Positions 27,401 to 38,900 of a stretch of DNA of 64,000 nucleotides are shown one piece after another. Numbering within the stretch: the stretch's first letter is position 1; every line of letters begins with the position of its first letter. A program made the position numbers and the translations under genes. This DNA is from Opisthocomus hoazin (Eukaryota > Chordata > Aves > Opisthocomiformes > Opisthocomidae), in NCBI RefSeq assembly GCF_030867145.1, contig NC_134422.1, positions 4,423,501 through 4,487,500 on the forward strand, given 5' to 3'. A model generated the notes under the pieces. That model had not been told where the DNA came from and made no database searches. It saw only the letters and a program-made list of their open reading frames with translations.

Positions 27401-30138
27401 CCTCGTGTTTGTGACCTCAGTGCTCCTAGCAAAAGAAGTCACTTTGACAGTCTGAACGTTAGGAAAATTTGTAATACAAATTCAAAATTTCAAGACTGCT
27501 TACAAGAATAGTTATGTGCATGTGTCTATGAAGTATAGACGTTCTTCCAGAAAAATATAGGTTGTCTTATAAACTGGAAATTTACTTATCTTTATGGACT
27601 TTTCAGCACTAGCACATAGAATTGTTCACTGATACAGAATAAATTCTCACTTTCATCAGAAAATCTTTTCTTAGTTAGAAAAAAACCTCTTTAGTGCTCT
27701 TTATTAATATTTTTAATAATTTAAAATGTTGATCAGTTTAATGTATCCTAGATATCTAATTATTGGCAGAGCTTCACTTACACATTGCTAATGGGACAAA
27801 CATCATCTTGCCACATTAGTTTTTATTTGGGGAAAAATATCAAGTTACAACAAATGCAGTGTGTGAACTAAAATTCAGAATATTTGACCATTTCATGATA
27901 GCCAACGGAGAAGCAGAGATTACCTTCTCTCAGAACACTGAGATACTGATCTTCTCAATACCTGATATGTGTTATTTGCTACCTGAACCAAATGTTCCTT
28001 TGCTGTAGTGCTCTTGTTCTTTGGTTAGATGATCTAAGCGGGTGGCTACTGTGATTAACGTGCTTTGGCTTTGCTGTTCTCTGAGGGACAGTGGAAATGC
28101 CTTAGTTGGTGCAAAAGGCAGGCTGCAAGACGGTGGAAATCAGACCAGCAGAATGATTAGGAATTTAAACCTTTTCTTCTGCACTGGAGCAAGCACTGTG
28201 TATGACTTAGTATACGGAGAAACACGTTAATATGTCTAGCCTTTTTCTTAGTATCTGAGGCAATAAAACAGTGCAGGTAAATTTTAACTCCAAATTCAGG
28301 CTTCTCTGAGATCTCCAGTGAAAATGAATCTGTACAGTTGTTCTGAACCTAGCCTTAATCTTGGAAGGACACATTTGTAAGCTTAGCTATACCCTAGTTG
28401 AACAGCACCGTTTTCATCAATAGGATTCATCATGGGACGACTTAGAAACATTAACACTAATTAAACACAAGCATAAAACTCTTTGCAGGATTGAGACCTA
28501 AGCGACTTCAATTTCCACTAAAAATTATTTTCGTTTCATAATTACAGCACATTTTTGCTACTGGCGTGGTGCCTGATCTCCACTTAAACTTATGGAGACA
28601 AAACTCCTTTACTGCAAGTGGCTTTTCAGAAATCCAGTAAGAACAGTGGAAATATGTGTACTTGACTTTCTAGATAAGATTTGGTTTCCGAGTTGTTCTT
28701 GGTTTTAGTTCATTATTACCATGACTCCACTAGCAGCCCTGTACATAGTCTGACTATCATTTGTATTGGTTTTATGTCTTATGGTCCACTAGAAACCTAT
28801 TATAATATCCATTTGTGTGTTACGAAGGCACCACTTTGACTTGCCTCCTTGCACAGCAATGGTTGTTTAGTATACTGTGAGTTTCCCCAAGCCCCTGTCT
28901 GAGCCATGATCTATCACACTCTGCTAAATCCAGGTGGGTTTGGGACATACTCTTGTGTTCCAGAGAGTTCATTTGATCCACCTGATCCCCAGAGTCAGCT
29001 GGGTTCACTGCCAGATTTACAGCAACCCATAAAGACATGTGCATATCAAAGCCTACCAATCACTAAAAAAATTGAATATTCAGGTCAATGTAAATTATTT
29101 TTTCCTAACCAAAATTTTGTCTTGCATACTGCAAACTCCTAATAATTAACAGCTCTACAAAGGCAAACAATGTTATTACTTATAAAAGCAAAGCTGAGGG
29201 TCTGCTGTCCATCACGTATACTGTATTTTATCACGGGCATACCCAGAACCTGTCCTGGAATATTACCAGTTTCAGGCCATGACCTGCAACACTAAAAAGC
29301 TGAGAAAGAAACAGATAAAAGGAGTTAATATTACAGGCACACCATGGCATTCCTATGGAGCCTCCCCTCAAAGAAAAAAAATCCTGTACGAGGATGTTAA
29401 TGAGCACAGGCATTGTGCCTCTCCTGAGATCAAAATCAAGTTCCTCCCAAGTTTGAGAAGTGAATATTGGACTCATGATCAGTCTTCTGTGGTTTAAAAT
29501 CCAAGAACCACTTAGCCAGCTATCTCCCCCACACTGTCAGCCACAGCAGAGAAACACATCTTAGGACTGAGGTAACTGTACTACTAACAACATTCATGTG
29601 GGTTTGTTTTTTGTTGGTTTTGTTTTGTTTTTTTTTGAGGGGGGGCAGGGGGAAAACTAGTAATCCCCTCATGAAAAACACACTGCAGGGTTCAATAGCA
29701 AAAGCCCTTCTGAGATGATAACATGTTTCAGACCATTAGTGTAAACAACTATATATCTAATATTTCATTTTCTCAGAACACATGCACTTTAAACTTCTCG
29801 TGGGCCTTTTCCAACTACTTTTCTAAAATGATAGCATCAAGCCAAGGCCAAAATATTACTCTGTCTGCTCAGACCCGACATACAAATACTGCCATTTATA
29901 TTGACAAAACAGTTAGGCAGTCTGACCATAGGCGCTGCCACAGGTGCCACAGAGATCTTGTGATCCGGAGCGAGACTGGGGAGCCCAAAGGAGCAGCAGA
30001 GATCTAAGGGTGGACAATATACACTTGAGCCTTGCTGCCATCGCAGCCCCACCACCACCGGGCTCAGCACGGGAACCGTGAGGAGCTGAGCACGAGCTAT
30101 TTCTGCTTTGAATGTTATTATTTGTACTACCGGAGTCC
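24429..30138. other. Unassigned non-coding DNA
   Basis: No gene is recognised. The least AT-rich part is about 24800-25310, with overlapping open frames on both strands and no recognisable product. A short (ATGC)3.5 run lies at 27360-27373, and a T-then-G-rich patch at about 29606-29653. Open frames reach about 121 codons (25320-25685, plus), with unfamiliar translations rich in proline, serine and histidine. Confidence 0.55.
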
Positions 30139-30177
30139 TATTTTGAGTATTTTGAGTTCTATTTTGAGATATTTGAG
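30139..30177. repeat. Degenerate short tandem repeat of TATTTTGAG
   Basis: Three exact TATTTTGAG units lie at 30139-30147, 30148-30156 and 30160-30168, and a fourth unit lacking one T lies at 30170-30177. The first two are directly adjacent and the others are separated by 3 and 1 bases. Confidence 0.85.
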
Positions 30178-33100
30178 TACTCTCTTGGCTCTAACATACC
30201 AGTAATCTGGGAATATCAGGAAATTTAACTTTAACCAAATCTCCCTTCAAAGATGGTTTTCTTAGCCTCCTTTCGGAAGGTGGATTGAGGCAACTACATG
30301 ACTCTTCCTGCCATCTCTTTCCACAGTGCACCCTGCTACCTCTGCAACATTGCCAGTTTGGGGCTCTGAGACCTTGACGCAGCCCTCAAATTATGGGATT
30401 TGTTCAAAAATACTTTTTTTTTTAATCAAAAGTAATTGAGAGAGTGGGAATGTTTGCTTGTTCTTCTTTATGAATGTGCTTCATATATTTCTTTAAATCT
30501 CTCCACATGGGGAATCCACCAGGAGAAATAAATTTTTACATTTTAAAAATGAGGAGAGCTGAAAATTTCATACCACTGAGGTTTGAAGGAAAAGAGAAAC
30601 ATCACTCTACTTACTGAAGCTGACAACTTCATCTTCTTCCTGGGAATGCCAGAGAAGAAGGAAAGTCCAGCAGGACCTTATGACCTGGGAACAGAAGGGG
30701 GAACAGAGACTGCCCATCGTGTCTGGATTTTAACTTTCTAAGGCATAATCACGAGTTAAATTTCAGCAGTAACAAATGCTGTAGCACAGCACTCATTTCC
30801 CTTTCCCTGTGCTTAATATTTCTGTATCATTGGAGGCCTACTCTTTGACTTCGCAGCCCTACTATGGCATCAAAATATAGCGCCTGATTTGCATTTCCCA
30901 TAAGGAAATTATTTTCCAAAAAATGTATGTGGCAGCAAAAGACTCCAAACAGTGTTCTTACAGTAACACACAGTAGCACATTTCAGGCCATCTAAACTTG
31001 CTGAGCCCTCCTCTATGTTTACAGCATGCTTCAAATAGTTTTCTAAGAGCCCAGAAAGTATCAGCAGGCATGGCTGATTTATTGAAAATTTGTCCTTTTA
31101 GATCTTAGAGTTAATGGCTACATTTTATGTCTCTGATAGTCAGTGGGTGATGTATATATTAATAGACAAAATACCCAATAATAAGGCATAAGAGGTGTAA
31201 AACCAAAATGTATTCACTGACAAAATTAAAATAAATATAAAAGTCCTTCTAATTCTAAACTACTTCTTTTCTGTAACAGACAAAAAAAGGCGTTTAAAAC
31301 ATTCTTAAAGATGCAATTAGAGCCATTCAAAACTCTTTGTTCTTCCCCGGGCCAGCACAGCACATCTTTGACTTGGTATCTCCTCACAGCTTTCTAATGT
31401 TCTCCCCTCTCGAGCTGTTGGGAAGCCAACAGACAAACAGAAATGTCAACCTGCCAGGTCCCTGTAGGTGCCTACCCTCCCCTTGGGCTGAAGGTACTGC
31501 AGAGCAGAGCTGTCGCGTACGGCTAATTCTCGTGTCCCCAGCTGCTCTTGTGTCGCAGGGCATGTGCTCTGGTGGCAGCACATTTGGTGGCAACATTGGA
31601 CACCACAAGGTAGAAACTTCAGTCTCCGCTTTTGTTAACGTCCAGGAACCCCACTCTTGGTCTGAACATAGCAACGTAGATGCCTCCATGTGACAAAGTG
31701 AAGCTATTTTAATATTTATTTGTATACTTATATATTAAACATAAAATAATGACAAGGCTGAGGAATAGGAAGCCTCACCAGATAAAACTTCCAAGTAACA
31801 GCCATGTTTTCACCAAGCATTACTGGCTGTAGACTCGACAGTAAGGTAGCACCTCATGGTACTTTGCCAACTCACAGAAGAGTTGGGCACCTTTGATGGC
31901 TCACGACTCTTTTAGCAAAAACAAGTTCAAACAAGAAAAAGAAAATGTTTGCATACCATACACTGCTAAAGTTTTCTAAAATCTTAGGAGTGTCTTACCA
32001 CCTGTGAGCCTCAACAATTTTTCAGCACGTTAGCAGTCCATCCAGAGTTAAAGAAGATACTATATATAGCTACTCTTACTAGTGGATGTACAACACTATC
32101 ATGTAATAGCTTCAAAATAAAACATCTTTTTTAAACCAAAGAAACATATTTTCAATTTTTTAAATTAAGATAACCATTCCTTAGTCATGACAAACATGAT
32201 GACTGTCAAACAGAAAGAAGAGGACAGCAACAGTAGTACTTTTGTAAAAGAAGTTATTTTTGGAAGATAATTTTTACTTAGGGAAAGAAAAAAAGTCCAA
32301 CTGAAGTAAACAATTTAGTTTATAATCATCAACACAGGGACACTTTGCATAGACATTTCCTTTCATAGGTCACTACATTCAATGGATTAGAATTTGTTAG
32401 AGGGTTGAAAAGAGTAAATGACAAATGCAACTGCAAGTAGTAGCCCATGACGCAAAATAAAGTCAGCTGAGGCAAAAATTAGATCACATTATGTTGAACC
32501 TACTCTTACCTGTCCTAAAATTCAAGATCAAGATTGCATATGCACAGCTAGCTATAACAAAGAGTAAGGTTTATTAAAGATTTCAGCTGTTGGGAAAGGA
32601 TTTAGCCTGTGGAATCTCTACAAGCATAAAAAAAATATCTTGTTTGTTAGGCCAAAGTTTTTTTGTTTTCTGGGTTTTTTCAATCATCCTCTGCATAGCT
32701 TTAACACTAGATAATACAGTGTAATGCATCAATACACTATAGCAAATTTTCTCTGCTTTAAATATCACTCTCATTCATACTGTGATTCAATTTAAAGAAT
32801 CATTCAAAGATAAATCTAAATAAATAACAAGCTAGCTTTCAGGCAAACAAATGAATTTGCATTGTTTTATATTCATCATAAATATTTCACTTAATTACTG
32901 AGGTACTATGTTCAGAAATACAAAACAACATTATAAATTTATTAGCACTGTCCCTGCTGATTTTACAGAAGTTCTGTGGAATGTAAAAGCCAAAAGTAGA
33001 AACAGGCTCAAGAGCATAACCAAAAGAGCAGAGGCTGCGTTCAAATGTTACACTGGATTGACACACTCTGGTTCGCCCTGTGTATTTACCCCAACAAAAG

Positions 33101-34045
33101 CTTCCTGTCTTGAATCAGGTGTTATCCTATTTATTCTCAAAACCCAAGGTCAGCTAAACCCTTTTCCTTCTGTTGACTTTCAAAACCTAAACATCTGAAT
33201 CGGGCTAGTTCAAGTATTCTCTTGAAAACTGTCACAGGAGTTATTTTTCCTCTCATTGTAAAATTGTGAAAACGTAAAAGGATGTAACAGCATTTTTCAA
33301 AGGTTTAGTGAGGTCAGCTACATGAAGCAAAAATAAAAAGTGCTACTAAAACATAAAAGCTACAGTACACAGCATTTATCATCAAAATTATTTAAGTTCT
33401 TTTAATGGCTCTAAAGACTATGAAAAATATTTTTAAAATGTAAATATGTGGGTCTTTTAGAAGAAGTTATCCTTCTTTGTAAACCACAGTATCACTGGTG
33501 ATTTATAATTTTCAGAAAAATCCTAATCCCACAGGAAACATATAAGAGTTCCTCTTTATTTTTAACCTAATGCTGGATCTACCATGGAATGCAGCTTTTA
33601 TTAATAGTGAAAACTCTATGATTATTATTTGCTTATAATAAATTAAGACAAAATCTGAAACATTACGAGTATGAAATCATTTTAAAACAGTTCTTATTTT
33701 CCTTTACCTTTGAAACAACTTCAGATGTAAATAAAATTGTGGATATCACCTTTCCCTAGGGATTAAATGCTCTTACTGTTCAAATGTCATTACCCTTAAT
33801 GCCGTTACAAACTATTTGGAGATTATCATTATTAAACTATTAGAGTATTTCTTAATTCCTCACCAGAAAGCCACAGAGTAACTAGCTGAGCCTAGCCTCC
33901 TCCCTCTCTTTTGTTGAAATAACAATAGCCTGGAGGAATTGTGTCTGAAAAGTCAAGAAACAGCAATAAAAAAATATTTTGCATGACTAAATGAGCAGCA
34001 GAGAGAAGAGTTTGGGGTTTAAACCAGATGCTGTTTCATAAGCAG
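30178..34045. other. Unassigned non-coding DNA with one GC-richer block
   Basis: About 31337-31693 is richer in G and C, with open frames on both strands (118 codons plus, 101 codons minus) that have no recognisable product. The mirror-image openness argues against coding function. I see no promoter-like CpG cluster of usual island length. The remaining DNA is AT-rich and unremarkable. Confidence 0.55.
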
Positions 34046-34100
34046 AGTCTCTGGGCCTGATGCTGCCCGATTCAAGCGGCTGGGTTTCTCCAAGTAACTG
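34046..34100. repeat. Candidate relic of the old palindromic repeat
   Basis: GGGCCTGATGCTGCCCGATT (34053-34072) continues into CAAGCGGCTGGGTTTCTCCA (34073-34092). This resembles, base by base but with many substitutions, the GGGCCTGATCC...CCCATTGAAGTCAATGGGAGTTTT order of the family suspected at 6341-6415 and 60028-60085. The evidence is similarity remembered by eye; the copy would be very old. Confidence 0.3.
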
Positions 34101-34251
34101 GGGAAGCAGCAGAAATCCCTCTAACGCGAGTATCTTATCTGTAGCACGTCTGGTTTGGCAATACCGGAAAACGTCAAATAAAGCCCCCTCCCAAACGAGA
34201 GCGTCCCCTGTTCATAGCCACAAAGGACTAGAAGGCAGAGAGACCTCGTGG

Positions 34252-34266
34252 GTGTGTGTGTGTGTG
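34252..34266. repeat. (GT)n microsatellite
   Basis: About 7.5 uninterrupted GT units, bounded by GG on the left and CCTG on the right. Confidence 0.9.
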
Positions 34267-35634
34267 CCTGATGCACAACGCTTTTTTCACCCCTACATGC
34301 ACACTGAAGCCGCAGGGCAAAGGTTTAGAGGGGCAGCTCTTGTGAACAGCGACAGAATTTTAAAGCAGCTTAGATAGACTCCAGGAAGAGATCCAGCCCA
34401 AAAAAATGCTTCAAAAAAAAAGTTGCGTGGTCCAAGCCTGCAGAATGAGTGAATGGCAAGGTCCTCAATGGCATCTGAAAAGTTGAATTTTATCATCCTA
34501 AGAATGTTTCAATGATGTAAAAAAAATATTCACTAGAACACAATATTGATACTGTATATACTGGATTTGGTATCAGCATATTTCACACTTAAAAACTCAA
34601 AATACACACTTTTTGGTCATATCCTCACCCTCTTTTTGCAAAATACTACACCAATGAGGATTTCAGCATAGTTATTATTTAAATTGTGTCACTTGGCTCT
34701 TTCTCCGAATAACTGTTGGGCTGGAAGGACGAGTTTGCTCCACCACAGGAGCCACGTGTTCCTACCACAATTCAGATACTCATCTCCTCTTCCAAGATAA
34801 ATCACAGTGCTTAGATTCATATTTTTAAGCCTGTATTTCACTTTGTTATTATTATTCAACATCTATTTTTCATTCAAATACACACCAACACTCTACACTT
34901 GTGCATTTAAAAACTAATGTAATAAATTTGATCACTATTCTCAAACAGAAAAAAGGCTGACTGAAACCTTTTAACGACGAGTTTGAAAGATGAGAGTAGA
35001 CAAATCTAAAGCAGTTACTCACTTCTGGTACTGAAAAACAAAGCTACCTGTCAGCTTAAAGGCACACGTTAAAACACACACTCCCTCGCCTTGTGCTTAC
35101 ACATTACATTAGCTGCTCTGGGGTTTCCCAAGTATTTTTTTTTTTTTTAAGCAAAGGACTAAGGGGGCTTCTCCAAGGAGACAAAACTTCAGGTGGTCCT
35201 GCTTTCTTGGTTTGCATTTCTGGCTCCCCTTACCTCTGCTCTGGAGAAGTTCCCAACCTGTGACTGGAACAGTGGGCTAAATTTGGTATTTTAATAGGAC
35301 AGGAGAGCTGGAAGGTGAAGCTTCCAGCCGCCAGCTTTACAAGTTACCCCGAGATCAGCCAGAAAGTTTATAACTCTGGGAGCATCTCCACTAAAGGAGA
35401 GGGAGGGGAACACCAGAAAAAGGATTGCTGAAAATCTGCCTTAGGTTTAGAGGTGGGGAAAGACCCTCAGAGTAGCCATCGCGAGGAGTAACGATAATGA
35501 GATGGTGTGGTCTGGGGAGGGAGATGGGAACAAGCTTTTCTCTGTCCCATTTCCAGATCAGATCTACACTTTGCACAGGCCACGGCTCCCTTGCAGAGCT
35601 CCATTGAAAGGTAACGCAGCGCTCAGAATCTGTT
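34267..35634. other. Unassigned non-coding DNA
   Basis: No gene is recognised. A T14 tract lies at 35135-35148. No mobile element or convincing exon was seen. Confidence 0.55.
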
Positions 35635-35905
35635 ACCAGTTATTTCAGCGAGGAATGTCTGGATTTTTATGGTTATTATAATTGGTGACAGTACTCGCTG
35701 CTTAACATACTCAATCTGGCACCGATGTTCTCCCATGTCCTGCTCCATCCTGATCACTCATCCTGTCTCATGGCTGCTTTCTCACCCTCGTCAGAAGCTG
35801 CTGCTTCATTACTGTCCTTCCTCCAGCATTATCTGGTCTGGTCTGTGTAACGCCAACCCGGGGCGAGCGCTGGCATACTTCAGCGGAGATTAATATTTAT
35901 GCTGC
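35635..35905. promoter_or_regulatory. Candidate conserved non-coding element
   Basis: The block contains GGAATG (35652-35657, TEAD-like), TTTATGG (35666-35672, posterior-HOX-like), ATAATTGG (35678-35685) and ATTAAT (35889-35894, homeodomain-like). A CpG-bearing stretch near 35850-35886 sits among them. A 74-codon open frame here has an unrecognised product. The mixture of intact CpGs and homeodomain words is typical of developmental enhancers, but this is inference. Confidence 0.22.
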
Positions 35906-37366
35906 CTGTCCAGAGACCATGGAAAGTTGATAAGCGCAACAAGTTTCAGAGCAAAACTGAATTCAAAACTCTTTTCATTATTTCCTTCAAACCAGTAACT
36001 AACAGTTCTGCCTGCTCTTCCATAGATGAAATAGACTTTGTATCAGTGAAAAAGCATAGCTGCCAGACATCTAGGTCTGACAAGAGAGACTAAGCTACAC
36101 ACCTTGGCACAGTATTTCTTCTAAACGCCTCAGAGAATTTTACTACCGATAGCGATTATTAATTTGTAATACTGCTAGGAAAAGGTAATTATTGTTATGT
36201 TTTTACCAAAAAGAGACAAGGTGATTTAAGTGTTTTACCAAAGGACATACAGAGTAAGAGCGCTAATAAAGTCAACTTCTCTTGCCCAGTGACTTAAACA
36301 CAACTCTTCCAGTCTGCTGGGCAGCAAAAGCCTCTGTAGGCTTCAGATCCAGGGCTGTCTCACTTCGTTGTGCATAGGACATGCAAAACAAAACCTATGT
36401 GCTGCCTCTTCCTGCCTCATTTTTCTAGATTCAAGACCTAAGCTCACTGGTGCTCACCAAAGGAATTATCTTGCCCCTCTCTGTACTGTAGATGGAAGAA
36501 TAACTGTGGGCTGGTGAAGATGAGTAATCTCTTTCATTTAAACTTAGAAAAGAGGAAGGTCAGCTCAGAAGCTACCTCTTTCCAGCCTCCTTTATCACCC
36601 ACCCCTCACAGCAACCTCTTCCTCCTCGCGTTGCTCCCACATTGGACCACCTCCTTGGTCCACCCCCCCTTCCCTTTCCCACAAGCAGCACAGTTATTCA
36701 GCCAAGCCTAGCATACTGCCTGGAAAAGCCCTTATTTGTTCTTTCCCAGATTAAACATACAAAAAGACATGACAAGCCATGAGACACTACCTGGGGGAGG
36801 AGATAACATGCTGCCAATCATCCAGCCAGCAGTACTGTGGGGCAGCCGTTGCTGTAAAAGTAGTAGGAGGCTGAAGCTGGGAACCGCCATCTCTCCCAGC
36901 TTGTGTCTTTCAAGATAACATGGCTCACAGCCCTCGTTCCCTGCTTTACGCTAGTCAGAATTAGCCCACGTGTTATGCTTTGCCGGAGCTTGGTAGGCTG
37001 CTAACCCCCAGCATAGGTCACGGAGAAAGGACTTTCCTTTCATCCCTGCAGGCAGCCTTCTGCAAGAAGGCCAGGGAATAATCACAGGACAGTAGTGACT
37101 CACTGTTTCTGTCAGCGGAAAGAATCTCTGCTGCCCAGTGCTCCCCTGCTCCCACCTGGCATCGCCACCGAAACCACCGTACCGACGAACAAGGAGGTTA
37201 CGCAAGGCTGCGAGGTCAGAATATTAACTTACAAAAGTCAGGACCGGTGGGAAAGGGCTGCCAGCTAGACTGCAGCCGCTTCCCTGGCCTGCTAGGAAAA
37301 GTAACTGAAGGTTTTCCAAGGTGACTGTCAATTTTGGATGTCCAACTTCATGTGTGCTTTTATATT
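35906..37366. other. Unassigned non-coding DNA
   Basis: No gene is recognised. CT-rich patches occur at about 36570-36690. The stretch 36950-37200 has scattered CpGs and an 84-codon minus-strand open frame without a recognisable product. Confidence 0.5.
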
Positions 37367-37541
37367 AAAAAAAAAAAAAAAAGAAAAAATGCTTTTGGAA
37401 AAACCACTAAATGTCGTTCATTGGGGAAAAAAAAACAAAAAGGCAGCCAGACTGCTGAATATTTCAAGGTTCTTGCAAGCTGAGCACCCCAGAAAAAAAC
37501 AATTACCTTGAGCCATAAGCCCCTGGAAAAAAAAAAAAAAA
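37367..37541. repeat. Cluster of poly-A tracts
   Basis: A16 (37367-37382) is followed by shorter A-runs (37384-37389 and around 37428-37440) and by A15 (37527-37541). Nothing upstream of either long tract resembles the 3' end of a SINE, LINE or processed gene copy. Long A-tracts disfavour nucleosomes, and this cluster sits just before the candidate regulatory block that follows. Confidence 0.8.
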
Positions 37542-37639
37542 TGTCAACAACTGCAAAAAACAACGGAGGAAACCCCGTGGGTAAATAACTAGTGGGAGCT
37601 CACAAGAGCACAGCTCTCAGGATGCGTGTGTGTTTCTAT

Positions 37640-37800
37640 TACAGGAGAGAGAACAATTGAATTATGAGGAGCTCTTCAGCAAGCAAAGTAAACATCTTTT
37701 GGCAATTTAGCACTGCACTTTGAAGCCTGGCTGTGTCATACAAGCGGTGAAATAGCATGGACACTATTTTGCTGGCTAGTTTGTTTAATATGGTGAGTCG
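37640..37800. promoter_or_regulatory. Candidate enhancer block, SOX/FOX/NFI-like words
   Basis: It contains AACAAT (37652-37657, SOX-like), GTAAACA (37688-37694, a good forkhead match), TTGGCAA (37699-37705, NFI half-site) and TGTTTA (37782-37787, forkhead-like on the plus strand). There is no open frame of note. Within 1 kb this is joined by the GC-rich block and the ONECUT-like block, which together make the densest regulatory-looking segment of the window. Function is inferred, not shown. Confidence 0.3.
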
Positions 37801-38044
37801 GGAGTTTTCGGAGCACAGCGCTCTTATGAGCTCACGAGCTGGAGAGGAGGGAAAAGTGTGGAAGGAGCAGGAGGAGGATGTTTAAGCAAAGCTATAGCTA
37901 TCCAGATCGTATGGGAAGTGGCTGTTGCACCGCACGAGCGGGAAGGGAGCCCTGCAGCATCCGTGGGGCTGCCACCACGGGAACCAGCCCCAAGCAGCCC
38001 CCGCCGTGGGGAGAGGGGGGAGAGAGGGGTACGGGGCGAGGGGA
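37801..38044. promoter_or_regulatory. CpG-richer, purine-rich block
   Basis: It is locally much richer in G, C and CpG than its surroundings (more than ten CpGs over about 240 bases), with a purine-rich start (about 37841-37880) and end. The length is near the lower limit used for CpG islands. The segment could be an orphan CpG island, an enhancer or an unannotated promoter. Open frames run through it on both strands (37858-38145 plus, 37824-38087 minus) with compositionally biased, unrecognised products, so I do not call a gene. Confidence 0.3.
38008..38043 (+). other. Canonical G-quadruplex motif
   Basis: Five runs of at least four G lie at 38008-38011, 38015-38020, 38026-38029, 38033-38036 and 38040-38043, with loops of 3, 5, 3 and 3 bases. 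This satisfies the usual G4 pattern (four or more G-tracts with loops of 1-7) with one spare tract. Formation in cells is not shown. Confidence 0.85.
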
Positions 38045-38145
38045 TGAGGATAATCACACCAGCGGGGTTAATTGCTGTAAATATCAATAATCAAATCAAT
38101 ATGTCAAGATGTGTGTTCCACTTTTCGCGTCTATGTGGCGTGTAA
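38045..38145. promoter_or_regulatory. Candidate enhancer block with FOX- and ONECUT-like sites
   Basis: It contains TTAATTG (38068-38074, homeodomain-like), TGTAAATA (38076-38083, forkhead), and ATCAAT twice (38083-38088 and 38095-38100). The second lies inside AAATCAATA (38093-38101), a good ONECUT/HNF6-type match. It directly abuts the G-quadruplex and CpG-richer block. These are direct sequence matches to known factor preferences; binding and activity are inferred. Confidence 0.3.
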
Positions 38146-38574
38146 ATGAGAAACGGAGAGAGAGGGAGGAAGAGCTAGAAAGAAAAAGGAGAGACTACTA
38201 AAGAAATAAGCCCCCCTGTACAGACAGCCTGACGCCAGATGGCTTCTTCTAATAAATATTCAACCTTAACTCAGTTCCCATGTAACTTTGTTGTAAAGCT
38301 GCCAGCACACCCACACAGATCTGGGCCAGCAAAATGATTACAGTAGTACAAACAAAATAGTGCAATAGAGGAAACAGGCAGACAGGGTCCTGTATACAGA
38401 AAGACAGAGCTGTAAAGATGTGAGTTGATGAACCTTTAGATTTAATACTGAGAAACTTAAAATAAAGGCTTGGGCAGGGGGGAGAAAAAGAAAAAAAAAA
38501 GGACAATTTTTTTTCCTTGCTTTTGCTTTTATTGTTGGGAATATAGAGAACATCATTTTGTTAAGACAGCAAAA
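38146..38574. other. Unassigned non-coding DNA
   Basis: The start is purine-rich (about 38148-38200), and A- and T-runs occur near 38488-38515. No gene or mobile element is seen. Confidence 0.5.
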
Positions 38575-38900
38575 GAGGCACTATAAATCAGTTGCTGTTC
38601 TGCATATTGTCCGTATTCAGCTGGAATTCAGATACCTTGCCTGAAATCACAGTCCATCTTAAATTTCCGCTGTCTGTTGTGCTCATATGGGGCACAAGTT
38701 AAAAAGGAAGATTTTGTACGTGACATTTATTTTATTAATTGGGAAGAGAAAGAGGAGATTTGGTATATTTTTCTTAAGAAAACACTGGCTCAGTGCTCAA
38801 AAACACGCATTTCAGTTGTGTGAGTGTTTTTGCCCCGAGCTCTTTAATTTCAAAATTGGATTATAAGATCTGAATATCAGAACACACCATGCTGGCAACC
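38575..38900. promoter_or_regulatory. Possible conserved non-coding block
   Basis: A complex, non-repetitive AT-rich segment with words such as TGCATATTGT (about 38601-38610) and TTTATTTTATTAATT (about 38726-38740), and no open frame. It is included because its texture differs from the surrounding A-run-rich sequence. The evidence is weak. Confidence 0.15.

Noticed and set aside
31337..31693. GC-richer block as a possible exon or LTR
   Set aside because: Open on both strands, no recognised protein, no terminal TG...CA repeats or polyadenylation signal arranged as in an LTR.
37367..37382. A16 as the tail of a processed pseudogene
   Set aside because: No upstream coding remnant, AATAAA signal at the right distance or flanking duplication was seen.
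37858..38145. 95-codon frame in the CpG-richer block
   Set aside because: Glycine-, arginine- and proline-rich translation follows from GC-rich composition, and the minus strand is open as well.
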